Positions 1 through 8,300 of a stretch of 8,770 nucleotides of DNA are shown piece by piece. Location: contig JASLJC010000129.1 of assembly GCA_030152585.1 (NCBI GenBank), positions 1 through 8,770 of the forward strand, given 5' to 3'. A program made the translations under genes and the position numbers. The notes under the pieces are model-generated. The model made no database searches and was not told the origin of the DNA. It worked only from the letters and a program-made list of their open reading frames with translations. Origin of the DNA: Savagea sp. GTDB taxonomy: Bacteria > Bacillota > Bacilli > Bacillales_A > Planococcaceae. Every line of letters begins with the position of its first letter. Position 1 is the first letter of the stretch.

Positions 1-36
1 GCCTTTTTATCAGTCTCTGATAAAAAGGCTTTTTTT
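1..36 (+). terminator. Rho-independent terminator of the pyr operon leader attenuator (5' part cut off by window)
   Basis: GCCTTTTTATCA (1-12) pairs perfectly over 12 bp with TGATAAAAAGGC (18-29) across a GTCTC loop, and seven T follow (30-36). It lies directly upstream of the pyrR ribosome binding site, where Bacillus-type pyr operons carry the PyrR-controlled leader terminator. That role is inferred. The PyrR-binding hairpin and antiterminator would lie to the left of base 1 and cannot be seen. It could instead be the terminator of an upstream gene. The attenuator reading is favoured because its GCCTTT/AAAGGC arms resemble those of the complete attenuator at 1915-2028. Confidence 0.8.
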
Positions 37-56
37 ATGGAAAAAGGAGGATTTAG

Positions 57-593
57 ATGACAGGAACGGTTATTTTAGACGGTCAAGATATGAACCGAGC
101 GTTAACACGTATTGCGCATGAAATTATCGAACATAATAAAGGAATCGATGATTGTATTTTAGTCGGTATTCAAACACGAGGCGCTTATTTAGCCCAACGT
201 TTAAGTGAGAAAATTGAGCAAATTGAATCTGCAACGATTTTACAAGGTGAATTAGATATTACATTATATCGAGACGATTTGCATACCGATCAAATTCAAA
301 ATGGTCCTCACGTATCGAACGTCGACATTCAGCACGATATTCAAGATAAACGAGTTATTTTAGTCGATGATGTTTTATTTACAGGACGTACAGTACGGGC
401 AGCGATGGATGCGATTATGGATGTAGGACGACCTGCTGCGATTCAATTAGCCGTACTTGTCGATCGAGGGCACCGCGAGCTTCCGATTCGTCCCGATTTC
501 GTCGGAAAAAACATTCCGACTTCAAGTGATGAGCGAGTGCTCGTAAAATTAGAAGAAGTAGATGGAACGAATAGCGTTACGATCCAAAAGTAA
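57..593 (+). CDS. pyrR: PyrR: bifunctional pyr operon transcriptional attenuator / uracil phosphoribosyltransferase
   Basis: This 178-aa protein is close to the usual length of about 180. It belongs to the type I phosphoribosyltransferase fold. The PRPP-binding motif VILVDDVLFTGRT is at residues 100-112, and the conserved TRG loop is in GIQTRGAYLA (residues 37-46). Residues T17, R18 and H21 near the N-terminus fit the RNA-binding surface described for Bacillus PyrR. In that family the protein binds a hairpin in pyr mRNA when UMP-bound, which releases the terminator, and it also has weak uracil phosphoribosyltransferase activity making UMP. AAAGGAGG (43-50) stands 6 bases before the ATG, which fixes the start. 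An RNA target for it is visible at 1915-1949. No key residue appears lost. Confidence 0.96.
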   Translation: MTGTVILDGQDMNRALTRIAHEIIEHNKGIDDCILVGIQTRGAYLAQRLSEKIEQIESATILQGELDITLYRDDLHTDQIQNGPHVSNVDIQHDIQDKRVILVDDVLFTGRTVRAAMDAIMDVGRPAAIQLAVLVDRGHRELPIRPDFVGKNIPTSSDERVLVKLEEVDGTNSVTIQK

Positions 594-611
594 AGTGAGG
601 AGTTAAGAGAG

Positions 612-1910
612 ATGTCAGAGAAAGTTACACAAGTAATCGGCGTAGATGAAAAGCCGACGAAAGGGAAATGGTTAGCTTTAAGCTTACAACATATGTTCGC
701 AATGTTTGGTGCGACTATATTAGTACCGCAACTTGTTGGATTAAGTCCAGCAATCGCTTTATTAACGAGTGGTATTGCAACGATTATTTTCATTATGATT
801 ACGAAGTTTCAAGTGCCTGCTTATTTAGGGTCGAGTTTTGCTTTTATTACACCGATGCTCGTCTTTACACAAGCAGGTGATGTAGGGAGTGCGATGCTCG
901 GAAGTATACTCGTTGCCATTACGTATTCGATTGTTGCACTATTTATATGGAAAACGGGATACAAGTGGATTATGCGAATTTTGCCACCGATTGTTGTAGG
1001 TCCTGTAATTATCGTAATCGGTTTAGGATTAGCACCGACAGCAATCAATATGGCCTCATTTATTGAAGTAAATGGTGAATCAGTTTACAGCTTAAAACAT
1101 TTATCCGCTGCAGCAGTTACGTTGCTTATTGCGATTGTTGTATTAATTTTCTTTAAAGGATTATTAAGTTTAATGCCGGTTCTCATCGGAATTATTGGTG
1201 GTTACATTTATGCATTGTTTATCGGGATCGTCGATTTTCAACCTGTACGTGAAGCGTCATGGTTTGCGATTCCAAAATTCGTTTTACCTGTAATTGATTA
1301 TGATGTTCAATTCACATTGACAATGGCAACCGTCATGGTACCTGTCGTCATTGTAACGATTTCAGAGCATATCGGGCATCAGCTCGTATTAGGACGTGTC
1401 GTTGGGCGAAATTACATTAAAGAACCTGGTTTACACCGCTCAATTTTAGGTGACGGTATTGGAACGTTAATTAGTGGTTTAATCGGTGGACCACCGAAAA
1501 CGACGTACGGTGAAAACATCGGAGTACTTGCGATGACACGTGTATATAGTGTATATGTTATTTTAGGAGCAGCAATCTTTGCTATCGTCTTCTCCTTTTT
1601 CGGAAAAGTGATGGCTGCAATTTCGACAATTCCGTCTGCTGTTCTAGGAGGCGTTTCGATTTTACTTTTCGGAATGATTGCATCTGCTGGACTTCGAATG
1701 CTCGTTGATCACAATATCGATTTTGGAAGCCAACGAAATTTAGTCATCGCGTCGGTAATTCTTGTACTCGGTATCGGTGGCGCAATGTTAGATGTACTTT
1801 TATTTGAAAAATATCAAATTCAAATTAGTTCGATGGCACTCGCTGCCATAACAGGCGTTTTATTAAACTTACTCTTACCAGGACGTCCGAAAGAATTAAT
1901 AGATGAATAA
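612..1910 (+). CDS. pyrP: PyrP: uracil permease (NCS2/UraA family)
   Basis: This 432-aa polytopic membrane protein lies in the cytoplasmic membrane and would import uracil, probably by proton symport as in UraA. After a polar N-terminus of about 20 residues, hydrophobic segments run almost to the end, and the family fold has 14 membrane segments. Signature regions match E. coli UraA: QHMFAMFGATILVP (26-39), YLGSSFAFITP (71-81), TISEHIGHQ with E252 and H256, and GGPPKTTYGENIGV with E301. The two glutamates correspond to the uracil-binding pair of UraA. GAGGAG (597-602) lies 9 bases before the ATG. Only 18 bases separate it from pyrR, so the two are cotranscribed. Uracil specificity follows from operon context and motif match; xanthine/uric acid transport is less likely. 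Confidence 0.95.
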   Translation: MSEKVTQVIGVDEKPTKGKWLALSLQHMFAMFGATILVPQLVGLSPAIALLTSGIATIIFIMITKFQVPAYLGSSFAFITPMLVFTQAGDVGSAMLGSILVAITYSIVALFIWKTGYKWIMRILPPIVVGPVIIVIGLGLAPTAINMASFIEVNGESVYSLKHLSAAAVTLLIAIVVLIFFKGLLSLMPVLIGIIGGYIYALFIGIVDFQPVREASWFAIPKFVLPVIDYDVQFTLTMATVMVPVVIVTISEHIGHQLVLGRVVGRNYIKEPGLHRSILGDGIGTLISGLIGGPPKTTYGENIGVLAMTRVYSVYVILGAAIFAIVFSFFGKVMAAISTIPSAVLGGVSILLFGMIASAGLRMLVDHNIDFGSQRNLVIASVILVLGIGGAMLDVLLFEKYQIQISSMALAAITGVLLNLLLPGRPKELIDE

Positions 1911-1914
1911 ATGA

Positions 1915-1949
1915 CTCTTTTAAGTTTGTCCCGTGAGGCAAAGAAAGAG
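1915..1949 (+). promoter_or_regulatory. PyrR-binding anti-antiterminator hairpin
   Basis: The lower stem CTCTTT (1915-1920) pairs with AAAGAG (1944-1949). After an internal loop, the upper stem TTTG (1925-1928) pairs with CAAA (1939-1942), U1929 is bulged, and CC (1930-1931) pairs with GG (1937-1938) around the loop CGTGA (1932-1936). This fits the known PyrR recognition core, roughly ARUCCNGNGAGGYU. The one difference is that the outer A-U pair is reversed to U-A (1927/1940), which preserves pairing. By family knowledge, UMP-bound PyrR stabilises this hairpin, which blocks the antiterminator and lets the terminator at 1987-2028 form. Confidence 0.88.
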
Positions 1950-2000
1950 GCTATCAAGTGAAGTGTAACACTTCTCTCTCTTGACGAGCCTTTCTCTGCC
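1937..2000 (+). promoter_or_regulatory. Antiterminator alternative structure of the pyrP-pyrB attenuator
   Basis: GGCAAAGAAAGAGGCT (1937-1952) can pair with AGCCTTTCTCTGCC (1987-2000), allowing a two-A bulge (1944-1945), one A-C mismatch and one G-U pair. Inside it TCAAG (1954-1958) pairs with CTTGA (1980-1984), and GAAGTG (1960-1965) with CACTTC (1969-1974). The fold uses the 3' half of the PyrR-binding hairpin and the whole 5' arm of the terminator, so it excludes both. That is the expected logic of PyrR attenuation: without bound PyrR this form prevails and pyrB onwards is transcribed. The pairing was done by eye, without energies. Confidence 0.8.
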
Positions 2001-2028
2001 AAAACGGGCAAAGAAAGGCTTTTATTTT
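1987..2028 (+). terminator. Rho-independent terminator of the pyrP-pyrB attenuator
   Basis: AGCCTTTCTCTGCC (1987-2000) pairs with GGCAAAGAAAGGCT (2007-2020) over 14 positions with a single C-A mismatch. The loop is AAAACG and the T-rich tail is TTTATTTT (2021-2028). The 3' arm is a near copy of 1937-1952, so both compete for the same 5' arm. The pyrB ribosome binding site starts only a few bases later. It is an internal, conditional terminator that lowers expression of pyrB and the downstream genes when pyrimidines are abundant. Confidence 0.88.
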
Positions 2029-2048
2029 GTAAAAAAGGAGACGAGACG

Positions 2049-2930
2049 ATGAAAAACCTCGTAAATATGAAAGATTTAACGCCTGAACAAATGATGGCAA
2101 TTGTGAAAAAAGCGCGACAATTTAAATTATCAGGTATTCCGAAGTTAGAACAAAAATACTTTATTAGTAACTTATTTTTTGAGCCAAGTACGCGAACGAA
2201 AACAAGTTTTGATATGGCAGAACGTCGCTTAGGGCTTGAAGTTGTGCCATTTGATGCTCAATTTTCAAGTACGACGAAAGGTGAGACATTATACGATACA
2301 GTCAAAACATTAGAAGCGATCGGTTTAGATGCGCTCGTCATACGACATTCAGAAGATGGCTATTATGAAGAACTTCTTGGACGAACATCTGTTACAATTA
2401 TTAATGGAGGAGACGGTTCGGGCCAGCATCCTTCTCAATCATTACTCGATTTATTTACGATTTATGAACAATTCGGTCGTTTTGAAGGCTTGAATGTTTT
2501 AATCGCAGGCGATATTTCGCATAGCCGTGTTGCACGATCGAACGCAGATGCATTAACACGACTCGGTGCAAATGTTCAGTTTTTATGCCCGCCTGAATGG
2601 CAAGGGGAATTTGAAGCCGTAAATCGTTGGGACGATATTATTGAAGAAGCAGATGTCGTCATGTTACTTCGTGTGCAGCATGAGCGTCACGATGAAGCGA
2701 TGCATTACACGGAAAAAGAGTACCATGAACGATTCGGTCTCACAGTTGAAAGAGAACGGTTATTGAAAGATGAAGCGATTATTATGCATCCAGCACCCGT
2801 CAACCGAGGTGTTGAAATAGCAAGTGAATTAATCGAAAGTCCGAAATCACGCATTTTTAAACAAGTAGAAAACGGCGTGTACACACGTGCCGCAATTATT
2901 GCAACATTACTTCAAGGGAGGAATTCATAA
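2049..2930 (+). CDS. pyrB: PyrB: aspartate carbamoyltransferase catalytic chain
   Basis: This cytoplasmic 293-aa enzyme is slightly shorter than the usual 300-310. It condenses carbamoyl phosphate with L-aspartate to N-carbamoyl-aspartate. The carbamoyl-phosphate domain shows FFEPSTRTKTSF (STRTKTS at 47-53) and SSTTKGE (73-79) with the lysine contributed to the neighbouring subunit's active site. HPSQ (127-130) follows, and the aspartate domain has GDISHSRVARS (154-164), LLRVQ (206-210) and HPAPVNRG (247-254). No PyrI regulatory-chain gene is adjacent, in keeping with unregulated trimeric enzymes of Bacillus type. AAAGGAG (2034-2040) lies 8 bases before the ATG. The gene begins directly after the attenuator, so its expression should depend on PyrR. 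Its stop overlaps the pyrC start by one base (TAATG). Confidence 0.97.
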   Translation: MKNLVNMKDLTPEQMMAIVKKARQFKLSGIPKLEQKYFISNLFFEPSTRTKTSFDMAERRLGLEVVPFDAQFSSTTKGETLYDTVKTLEAIGLDALVIRHSEDGYYEELLGRTSVTIINGGDGSGQHPSQSLLDLFTIYEQFGRFEGLNVLIAGDISHSRVARSNADALTRLGANVQFLCPPEWQGEFEAVNRWDDIIEEADVVMLLRVQHERHDEAMHYTEKEYHERFGLTVERERLLKDEAIIMHPAPVNRGVEIASELIESPKSRIFKQVENGVYTRAAIIATLLQGRNS

Positions 2931-4207
2931 TGAGCTTACTTATTACGAACGTTAAAATGTTAAACGGTAACGATGAATTGTTAAATACAGAGGTATATAT
3001 CGAGGAAGGAAAAGTCGCGGCAATTGGTCAAAATTTAAATGTCGATGCAACGCGTACATTAGACGGATGCGGTCAACTTCTTTCACCAGGATTTGTAGAC
3101 GTACACGTTCATTTACGTGAACCAGGTGGCGAACATAAAGAAACGATTGAAACAGGAACACTTGCAGCAGCAAAAGGTGGTTTCACAACAATTTGTGCCA
3201 TGCCAAATACACGTCCTGTTCCAGATACGAAAGAAAATTTACAACATGTGAACGATTTAATTGAAAAAAATGCTAAAGTACGTGTCTTACCGTATGCTTC
3301 GATCACTATACGTGAAGCAGGAAAAGAATTGACGAATATGCCAGTACTTAAAGACGGTGGCGCATTTGCGTTTACAGATGATGGAGTCGGTATTCAAGAA
3401 GCGGGAATGATGTATGAAGCGATGCGAAATGCAGCAGCTATCGACATGCCAGTTGTTGCTCATTGTGAAGATAACTCACTCCTCTATGGCGGTGCCATGC
3501 ACGAAGGGAAACGTAATAAACAATTAAATATTCCAGGTATTTTATCGGCAGCGGAATCAGTACATATTGCACGTGATGTATTACTTGCCGAAGCAGCAGG
3601 TGCGCATTATCACGTTTGTCACGTAAGTACGAAAGAATCGGTACGTGTCATTCGCGATGCAAAACGTGCAGGTATCCGTGTTACAGCTGAAGTAACACCA
3701 CACCATTTAGTCTTAACAGAAAACGATATTCCAGGAGACGACGCAGACTTCAAAATGAATCCACCGTTACGTGGAGAAGAAGATTTACAAGCGTTAATTG
3801 AAGGACTTGAAGATGGAACGATCGACTGTATCGCGACAGACCACGCTCCTCACACAGCAGAAGAGAAGGAAGTCGGTTTTGAACGTGCACCGTTTGGAAT
3901 TACAGGTTTTGAAACGGCATTCCCATTACTTTATACGAAGTTTGTAAAAGAAGGAAAATGGACATTACAACAACTTATCGATTGGTTAACGGCAAAACCA
4001 GCAGACGTCTTCGATTTACCATACGGACGAATTGAAATCGGAAGTCATGCGGATTTAACATTAATCGATTTAGAAAAAGAGCGTTCGATCGACCGTGAAA
4101 CATTTGTATCAAAAGGGAAAAACACACCGTTTGATGGTTGGAAAGTGTATGGCTGGCCAACGACGACAATCTTTAACGGTGAAGTCGTATGGGAGGATGA
4201 ACAATAA
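2930..4207 (+). CDS. pyrC: PyrC: dihydroorotase (class I, zinc amidohydrolase)
   Basis: At 425 aa the length is typical of Bacillus-type class I dihydroorotase. It reversibly cyclises N-carbamoyl-aspartate to dihydroorotate in the cytoplasm. Metal and active-site residues are all present: D-V-H-V-H (H59, H61) followed by LREPGGEHKET, FTDDG with D151, AHCED with H178, CHVS with H231, and IATDHAPH with D304. MNPPLR (276-281) is the usual substrate-loop region. The AGGGAGG ribosome binding site (2915-2921) lies inside the pyrB 3' end. Start and stop are both TAATG overlaps, with pyrB upstream and carA downstream, which suggests translational coupling. No anomaly is seen. Confidence 0.97.
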   Translation: MSLLITNVKMLNGNDELLNTEVYIEEGKVAAIGQNLNVDATRTLDGCGQLLSPGFVDVHVHLREPGGEHKETIETGTLAAAKGGFTTICAMPNTRPVPDTKENLQHVNDLIEKNAKVRVLPYASITIREAGKELTNMPVLKDGGAFAFTDDGVGIQEAGMMYEAMRNAAAIDMPVVAHCEDNSLLYGGAMHEGKRNKQLNIPGILSAAESVHIARDVLLAEAAGAHYHVCHVSTKESVRVIRDAKRAGIRVTAEVTPHHLVLTENDIPGDDADFKMNPPLRGEEDLQALIEGLEDGTIDCIATDHAPHTAEEKEVGFERAPFGITGFETAFPLLYTKFVKEGKWTLQQLIDWLTAKPADVFDLPYGRIEIGSHADLTLIDLEKERSIDRETFVSKGKNTPFDGWKVYGWPTTTIFNGEVVWEDEQ

Positions 4208-5301
4208 TGGAAAAACGTTATCTCGTATTAGAAGATGGAACGATTTTTGAAGGATATGCATTCGGATCGAAAGAAGAATCACTTGGTGAAGTCGTTTTTT
4301 CAACAGGTATGACAGGTTATCAAGAAATTATTTCGAATCCGTCAGCGTGCGGTCAAATTATTGCGATGACGTATCCTGCAATTGGAAACTACGGTGTTAA
4401 CCGAGACGATTATGAATCGATTGAGCTTGCATTAAATGGTCTTGTCGTTCGCCGTTTAGAAGAAATTCCTTCAAACTTCCGTAGTGGTATGTCGTTAGGC
4501 GAATTGATGGAGTTAAAAGGAATTCCAGGTATTCAAAACATCGATACACGTGCTTTAACGAATCTTTTACGCGAAAAAGGGTCGTTAAAAGGGATGTTAA
4601 CGAAAGCAGGAGAAGACGTCGACCGTGAAAAAGTAGTAACACTCGTTGAAAATTATGAAGTGCCAACAGATCTCGTCGATCGTGTATCGACAAAGAAATC
4701 GTATCCGAGCCCAGGCGTTGGAAAACGTGTCGTCTTAATTGATTACGGAATGAAGCACGGATTACTTCGTGAGTTAAATAAACGTAATTGTGATGTCGTC
4801 GTCGTTCCACACGATGCTTCAAAAGAAATGATTTTATCATTATTCCCAGACGGCATCGTCTTATCAAACGGTCCAGGAAATCCAGAAGATGTGCCGTATG
4901 CAATTGAAACGTTACAATCTTTAATTGGAGAAGTACCGATGTTTGGTATCGGTCTTGGTCATCAACTGTTCGCTTTAGCAAAAGGAGCACGTGTTGAAAA
5001 AATGAAACATGGCCAATACGGTTCGAACCACCCGGTGAAAGATTTAGCGACGAATCGCACAGAGTTAACGACACAACTTCACGGATACACAGTTGAACGT
5101 GCCTCAGTAGATAAAACCGATTTACAAATTACGCATATTGCCTTAAATGATCAATCTGTACAAGGGCTTGAAAGTGAAAAAGAACGTGCCTTTACAGTTC
5201 AGTTTCACCCAGAAGGTTCCCCAGGACCGACAGATTCAAATCATTTATTTGACCGTTTCGTAGAATTAATGGAAGAGGGAAAGGGGATTTACAATGCCTA
5301 A
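4207..5301 (+). CDS. carA: CarA/PyrAA: carbamoyl phosphate synthetase small subunit with a missing glutaminase cysteine
   Basis: This 364-aa protein has the usual full length. The N-terminal small-subunit domain (about 1-150) is well conserved, for example GEVVFSTGMTGYQEI (27-41). The class I glutamine amidotransferase domain (about 170-355) should release ammonia from glutamine for CarB. The nucleophile motif GICLGHQ reads GIGLGHQ (247-253), so Gly249 (codon GGT, 4951-4953) replaces the catalytic Cys. Only two cysteines exist (C48, C195), neither near that position. The other triad members remain (H334, E336). Further pocket changes are HGQYG (268-272) for FGHRG, TQLHGY (289-294) for SQNHGY, and HPEGS for HPEAS. 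The frame is intact, so it looks like a maintained protein rather than a pseudogene, but glutaminase activity is not expected. A GGGAGG site (4191-4196) precedes the start. The start overlaps pyrC by 1 base and the end overlaps carB by 8. Confidence 0.93.
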   Translation: MEKRYLVLEDGTIFEGYAFGSKEESLGEVVFSTGMTGYQEIISNPSACGQIIAMTYPAIGNYGVNRDDYESIELALNGLVVRRLEEIPSNFRSGMSLGELMELKGIPGIQNIDTRALTNLLREKGSLKGMLTKAGEDVDREKVVTLVENYEVPTDLVDRVSTKKSYPSPGVGKRVVLIDYGMKHGLLRELNKRNCDVVVVPHDASKEMILSLFPDGIVLSNGPGNPEDVPYAIETLQSLIGEVPMFGIGLGHQLFALAKGARVEKMKHGQYGSNHPVKDLATNRTELTTQLHGYTVERASVDKTDLQITHIALNDQSVQGLESEKERAFTVQFHPEGSPGPTDSNHLFDRFVELMEEGKGIYNA

Positions 5302-8300
5302 ACGTACAGATATTGAAACGATTTTAGTAATTGGATCAGGACCTATCGTCATTGGACAAGCAGCAGAATTTGATTATGCAGGAACGCAAGCGTGTCTATC
5401 TTTAAAAGAAGAAGGATACCGTGTCATTTTAATTAACTCAAACCCTGCAACGATTATGACGGATACCGAAATTGCAGATAAAGTATATATTGAACCTATT
5501 ACATTAGAGTTCGTAAGCCGTATTATTCGTAAGGAACGTCCTGATGCACTTTTGGCAACACTCGGTGGTCAAACAGGTTTGAACATGGCGATTGAGTTAG
5601 AAGAATCGGGCATTTTAAAAGAACTAGATGTTGAAATTCTCGGTACGAAACTCGATGCTATTCATCAAGCAGAAGATCGTGACCTTTTCCGTTCGTTAAT
5701 GAATGAATTAGGAGAGCCTGTACCAGAAAGTGATATCATCCATAATTTAGACGAAGCAGAAGCATTCGTAGATCAAATTGGTTACCCTGTTATCGTCCGC
5801 CCAGCTTTTACACTTGGAGGAACAGGTGGAGGAATTTGTTACGATCATGATGACCTCGTAGAATATGTGACAAGTGGTTTAAAATATAGTCCCGTCAACC
5901 AATGTTTACTTGAAAAATCAATTGCTGGATTTAAAGAGATTGAATATGAAGTAATGCGTGATGCGTCAGATAATGCTATCGTCGTATGTAATATGGAAAA
6001 CGTAGACGCAGTAGGTATTCACACAGGGGACTCGATCGTAACAGCACCGAGCCAAACGATGACAGATCGTGAATATCAAATGCTTCGAGACGTATCATTA
6101 CGTATTATCCGCACATTAGGAATCGAAGGTGGATGTAACGTCCAAATGGCATTAGATCCGCATAGTTTTGATTATTACATCATTGAAGTTAACCCACGTG
6201 TTTCTCGTTCATCAGCGCTCGCATCGAAAGCGACAGGTTATCCGATTGCAAAAATTGCAGCGAAAATTGCAGTCGGTTTAACATTAGATGAAATGATGAA
6301 CCCTGTCACTGAAACGACGTATGCTTGTTTCGAACCTGCACTTGATTATGTCGTGACGAAAATTCCACGTTGGCCATTTGATAAATTTGAATCGGCTAAA
6401 CGTAATTTAGGAACACAAATGAAAGCAACAGGCGAAGTTATGGCAATCGGTCGTACGTTTGAAGAATCGATTTTAAAAGCGGTTCGTTCGCTTGAAACAG
6501 GACAATACCACTTAGCACTTGACGGCGGCGAAACGATGACAGACGAATGGATTGAACAACGTATCCGTCGAGCAGGAGATGAGCGACTCTTCTTTATCGG
6601 TGAAGCGTTACGACGCGGTGTCGATATTGAAACACTTCATGAATGGAGTATGATCGATCGTTATTTCTTACGCAAATTTGAAAATATCGTCAAATATGAA
6701 GAGGTACTTCGTGACAATAAAGAAAATCTTGACGTTTTATATGAAGCGAAGCGTCTCGGATTTGCAGATAAGACGATTGCGCAATTGTGGGATATGAAAG
6801 AGCGTGACATTTATTATTTACGTAAAGAAAAAGGAATGTTACCGGTCTATAAAAAAGTAGATACGTGTGCAGGAGAATTCGTATCGGAAACGCCGTACTT
6901 CTACGGAACGTATGAACAAGAAAATGAATCGATTCGTACAGAACGTGAAAGTATTATGGTACTCGGTTCTGGCCCGATTCGTATCGGACAAGGGGTAGAG
7001 TTTGACTATGCGACTGTTCACTCAGTATGGGCAATTCAAGAAGCAGGTTATGAAGCAATTATTGTGAACAATAACCCAGAAACAGTCTCAACAGACTTCT
7101 CTATTTCAGATAAGTTGTATTTTGAACCGTTAACTGTAGAAGACGTCATGCACATTATTGAAGTAGAACAACCGAAAGGGGTTGTCGTCCAATTTGGTGG
7201 TCAAACGGCTATCAACTTAGCGGACGAATTAGAAGCGCGTGGCGTTCATATTATTGGAACGTCGCTAGAAGATATTGACCGTGCAGAAAGTCGTGATAAA
7301 TTCGAAGCTGCTCTTCGTGAAATTGGCATTCCACAACCGTTAGGAAAAACGGCAATGAGTGTCGATCGTGCGGTTGAAATTGCAACTGAAATTGGTTATC
7401 CCGTGTTAGTGCGTCCATCTTACGTACTCGGCGGACGTGCTATGGAAATTGTTTATACAGAAGAAGAATTACTTCACTATATGGAACATGCTGTAAAAGC
7501 AAGTCCAGAACACCCTGTATTAATCGACCGTTATTTAACTGGAACAGAAATTGAGGTCGATGCAATTTGTGACGGAGAAAACGTATTAATTCCAGGTATT
7601 ATGGAACATATCGAACGTGCAGGAGTTCACTCAGGTGACTCGATCGCTGTATATCCGCCACAAAATTTATCTGCCTCGATGATTGATACGATTGCAGATT
7701 ATACGACACGTTTAGCACTTGGTTTAAATATCCGTGGATTGTTAAATATTCAATTCGTCATATCGGAAGGACAAGTTTATGTAATCGAAGTCAACCCACG
7801 TTCAAGTCGAACAGTTCCGTTTTTAAGTAAAATTACAAATATTCCAATGGCGAATGTCGCTACAAAAGCAATATTAGGTCAATCTATCGTTGAACAAGGT
7901 TACCCGACAGGATTAGCTGTTGCGCCAAAAGGAGTATATGTCAAAGTTCCAGTATTCTCATTTGCTAAATTACGCCGTGTTGATATTACGTTAGGACCTG
8001 AAATGAAATCAACAGGTGAAGTAATGGGGAAAGACCAGACTGTCGAAAAAGCATTATATAAAGGCCTCGTTGCATCTGGTATGGAAATTAAAGAATACGG
8101 CTCTGTATTAATGACGGTATCAGATAAGGATAAGACAGAAACGATCGGCTTAGCGAAACGCTTTAAAAATATCGGCTATCATATTTTAGCAACAGAAGGA
8201 ACAGCTGAAGTATTACAAGAAGAAGGAATCGATGTAGAAGTCGTGAACAAAATTGGTTCAGCAGGTCCAGACTTACTCGATGTCATTCAAAACGGTGAAG

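Noticed and set aside
37..60. A 7-codon mini-ORF (ATG at 37) ending in a TGA that overlaps the pyrR start codon, resembling a coupled leader peptide.
   Set aside because: It is preceded only by the terminator T-run with no ribosome binding site, and its codons are the pyrR ribosome binding site itself. The overlap is most simply chance.
443..793. Antisense open frame of 116 codons across the pyrR-pyrP junction.
   Set aside because: It overlaps two well-supported genes, shows no recognisable motif or start signal, and is explained by codon bias of the sense strand.
1960..1974. Palindrome GAAGTGT-A-ACACTTC that could be a DNA operator.
   Set aside because: It lies exactly at the tip of the antiterminator fold and is better explained as its apical RNA hairpin. 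No repressor gene or second copy is seen.
1981..2009. TTGACG at 1981-1986 looks like a -35 box for a separate pyrB promoter.
   Set aside because: At the right spacing (about 17 bases) the sequence is ACGGGC, nothing like TATAAT, and the stretch is fully explained by the antiterminator and terminator arms.
4861..4884. SNGPGNP in CarA (Asn225) instead of the more usual SNGPGDP, considered as another active-site loss.
   Set aside because: The position is outside the catalytic triad and Asp/Asn is a mild exchange. I cannot tell from this sequence alone that it affects function.
4397..5074. Long antisense open frame of 225 codons opposite carA.
   Set aside because: Its composition is Leu/Arg/His-rich shadow coding, it has no ribosome binding site or recognisable domain, and the sense frame is clearly CarA over the same span.
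4207..5301. carA as a pseudogene or sequencing artefact.
   Set aside because: The frame is intact at full length, both junctions are tight, and most of the protein is conserved. The changes cluster in the glutaminase pocket and include multi-base substitutions, which random read errors would not give.
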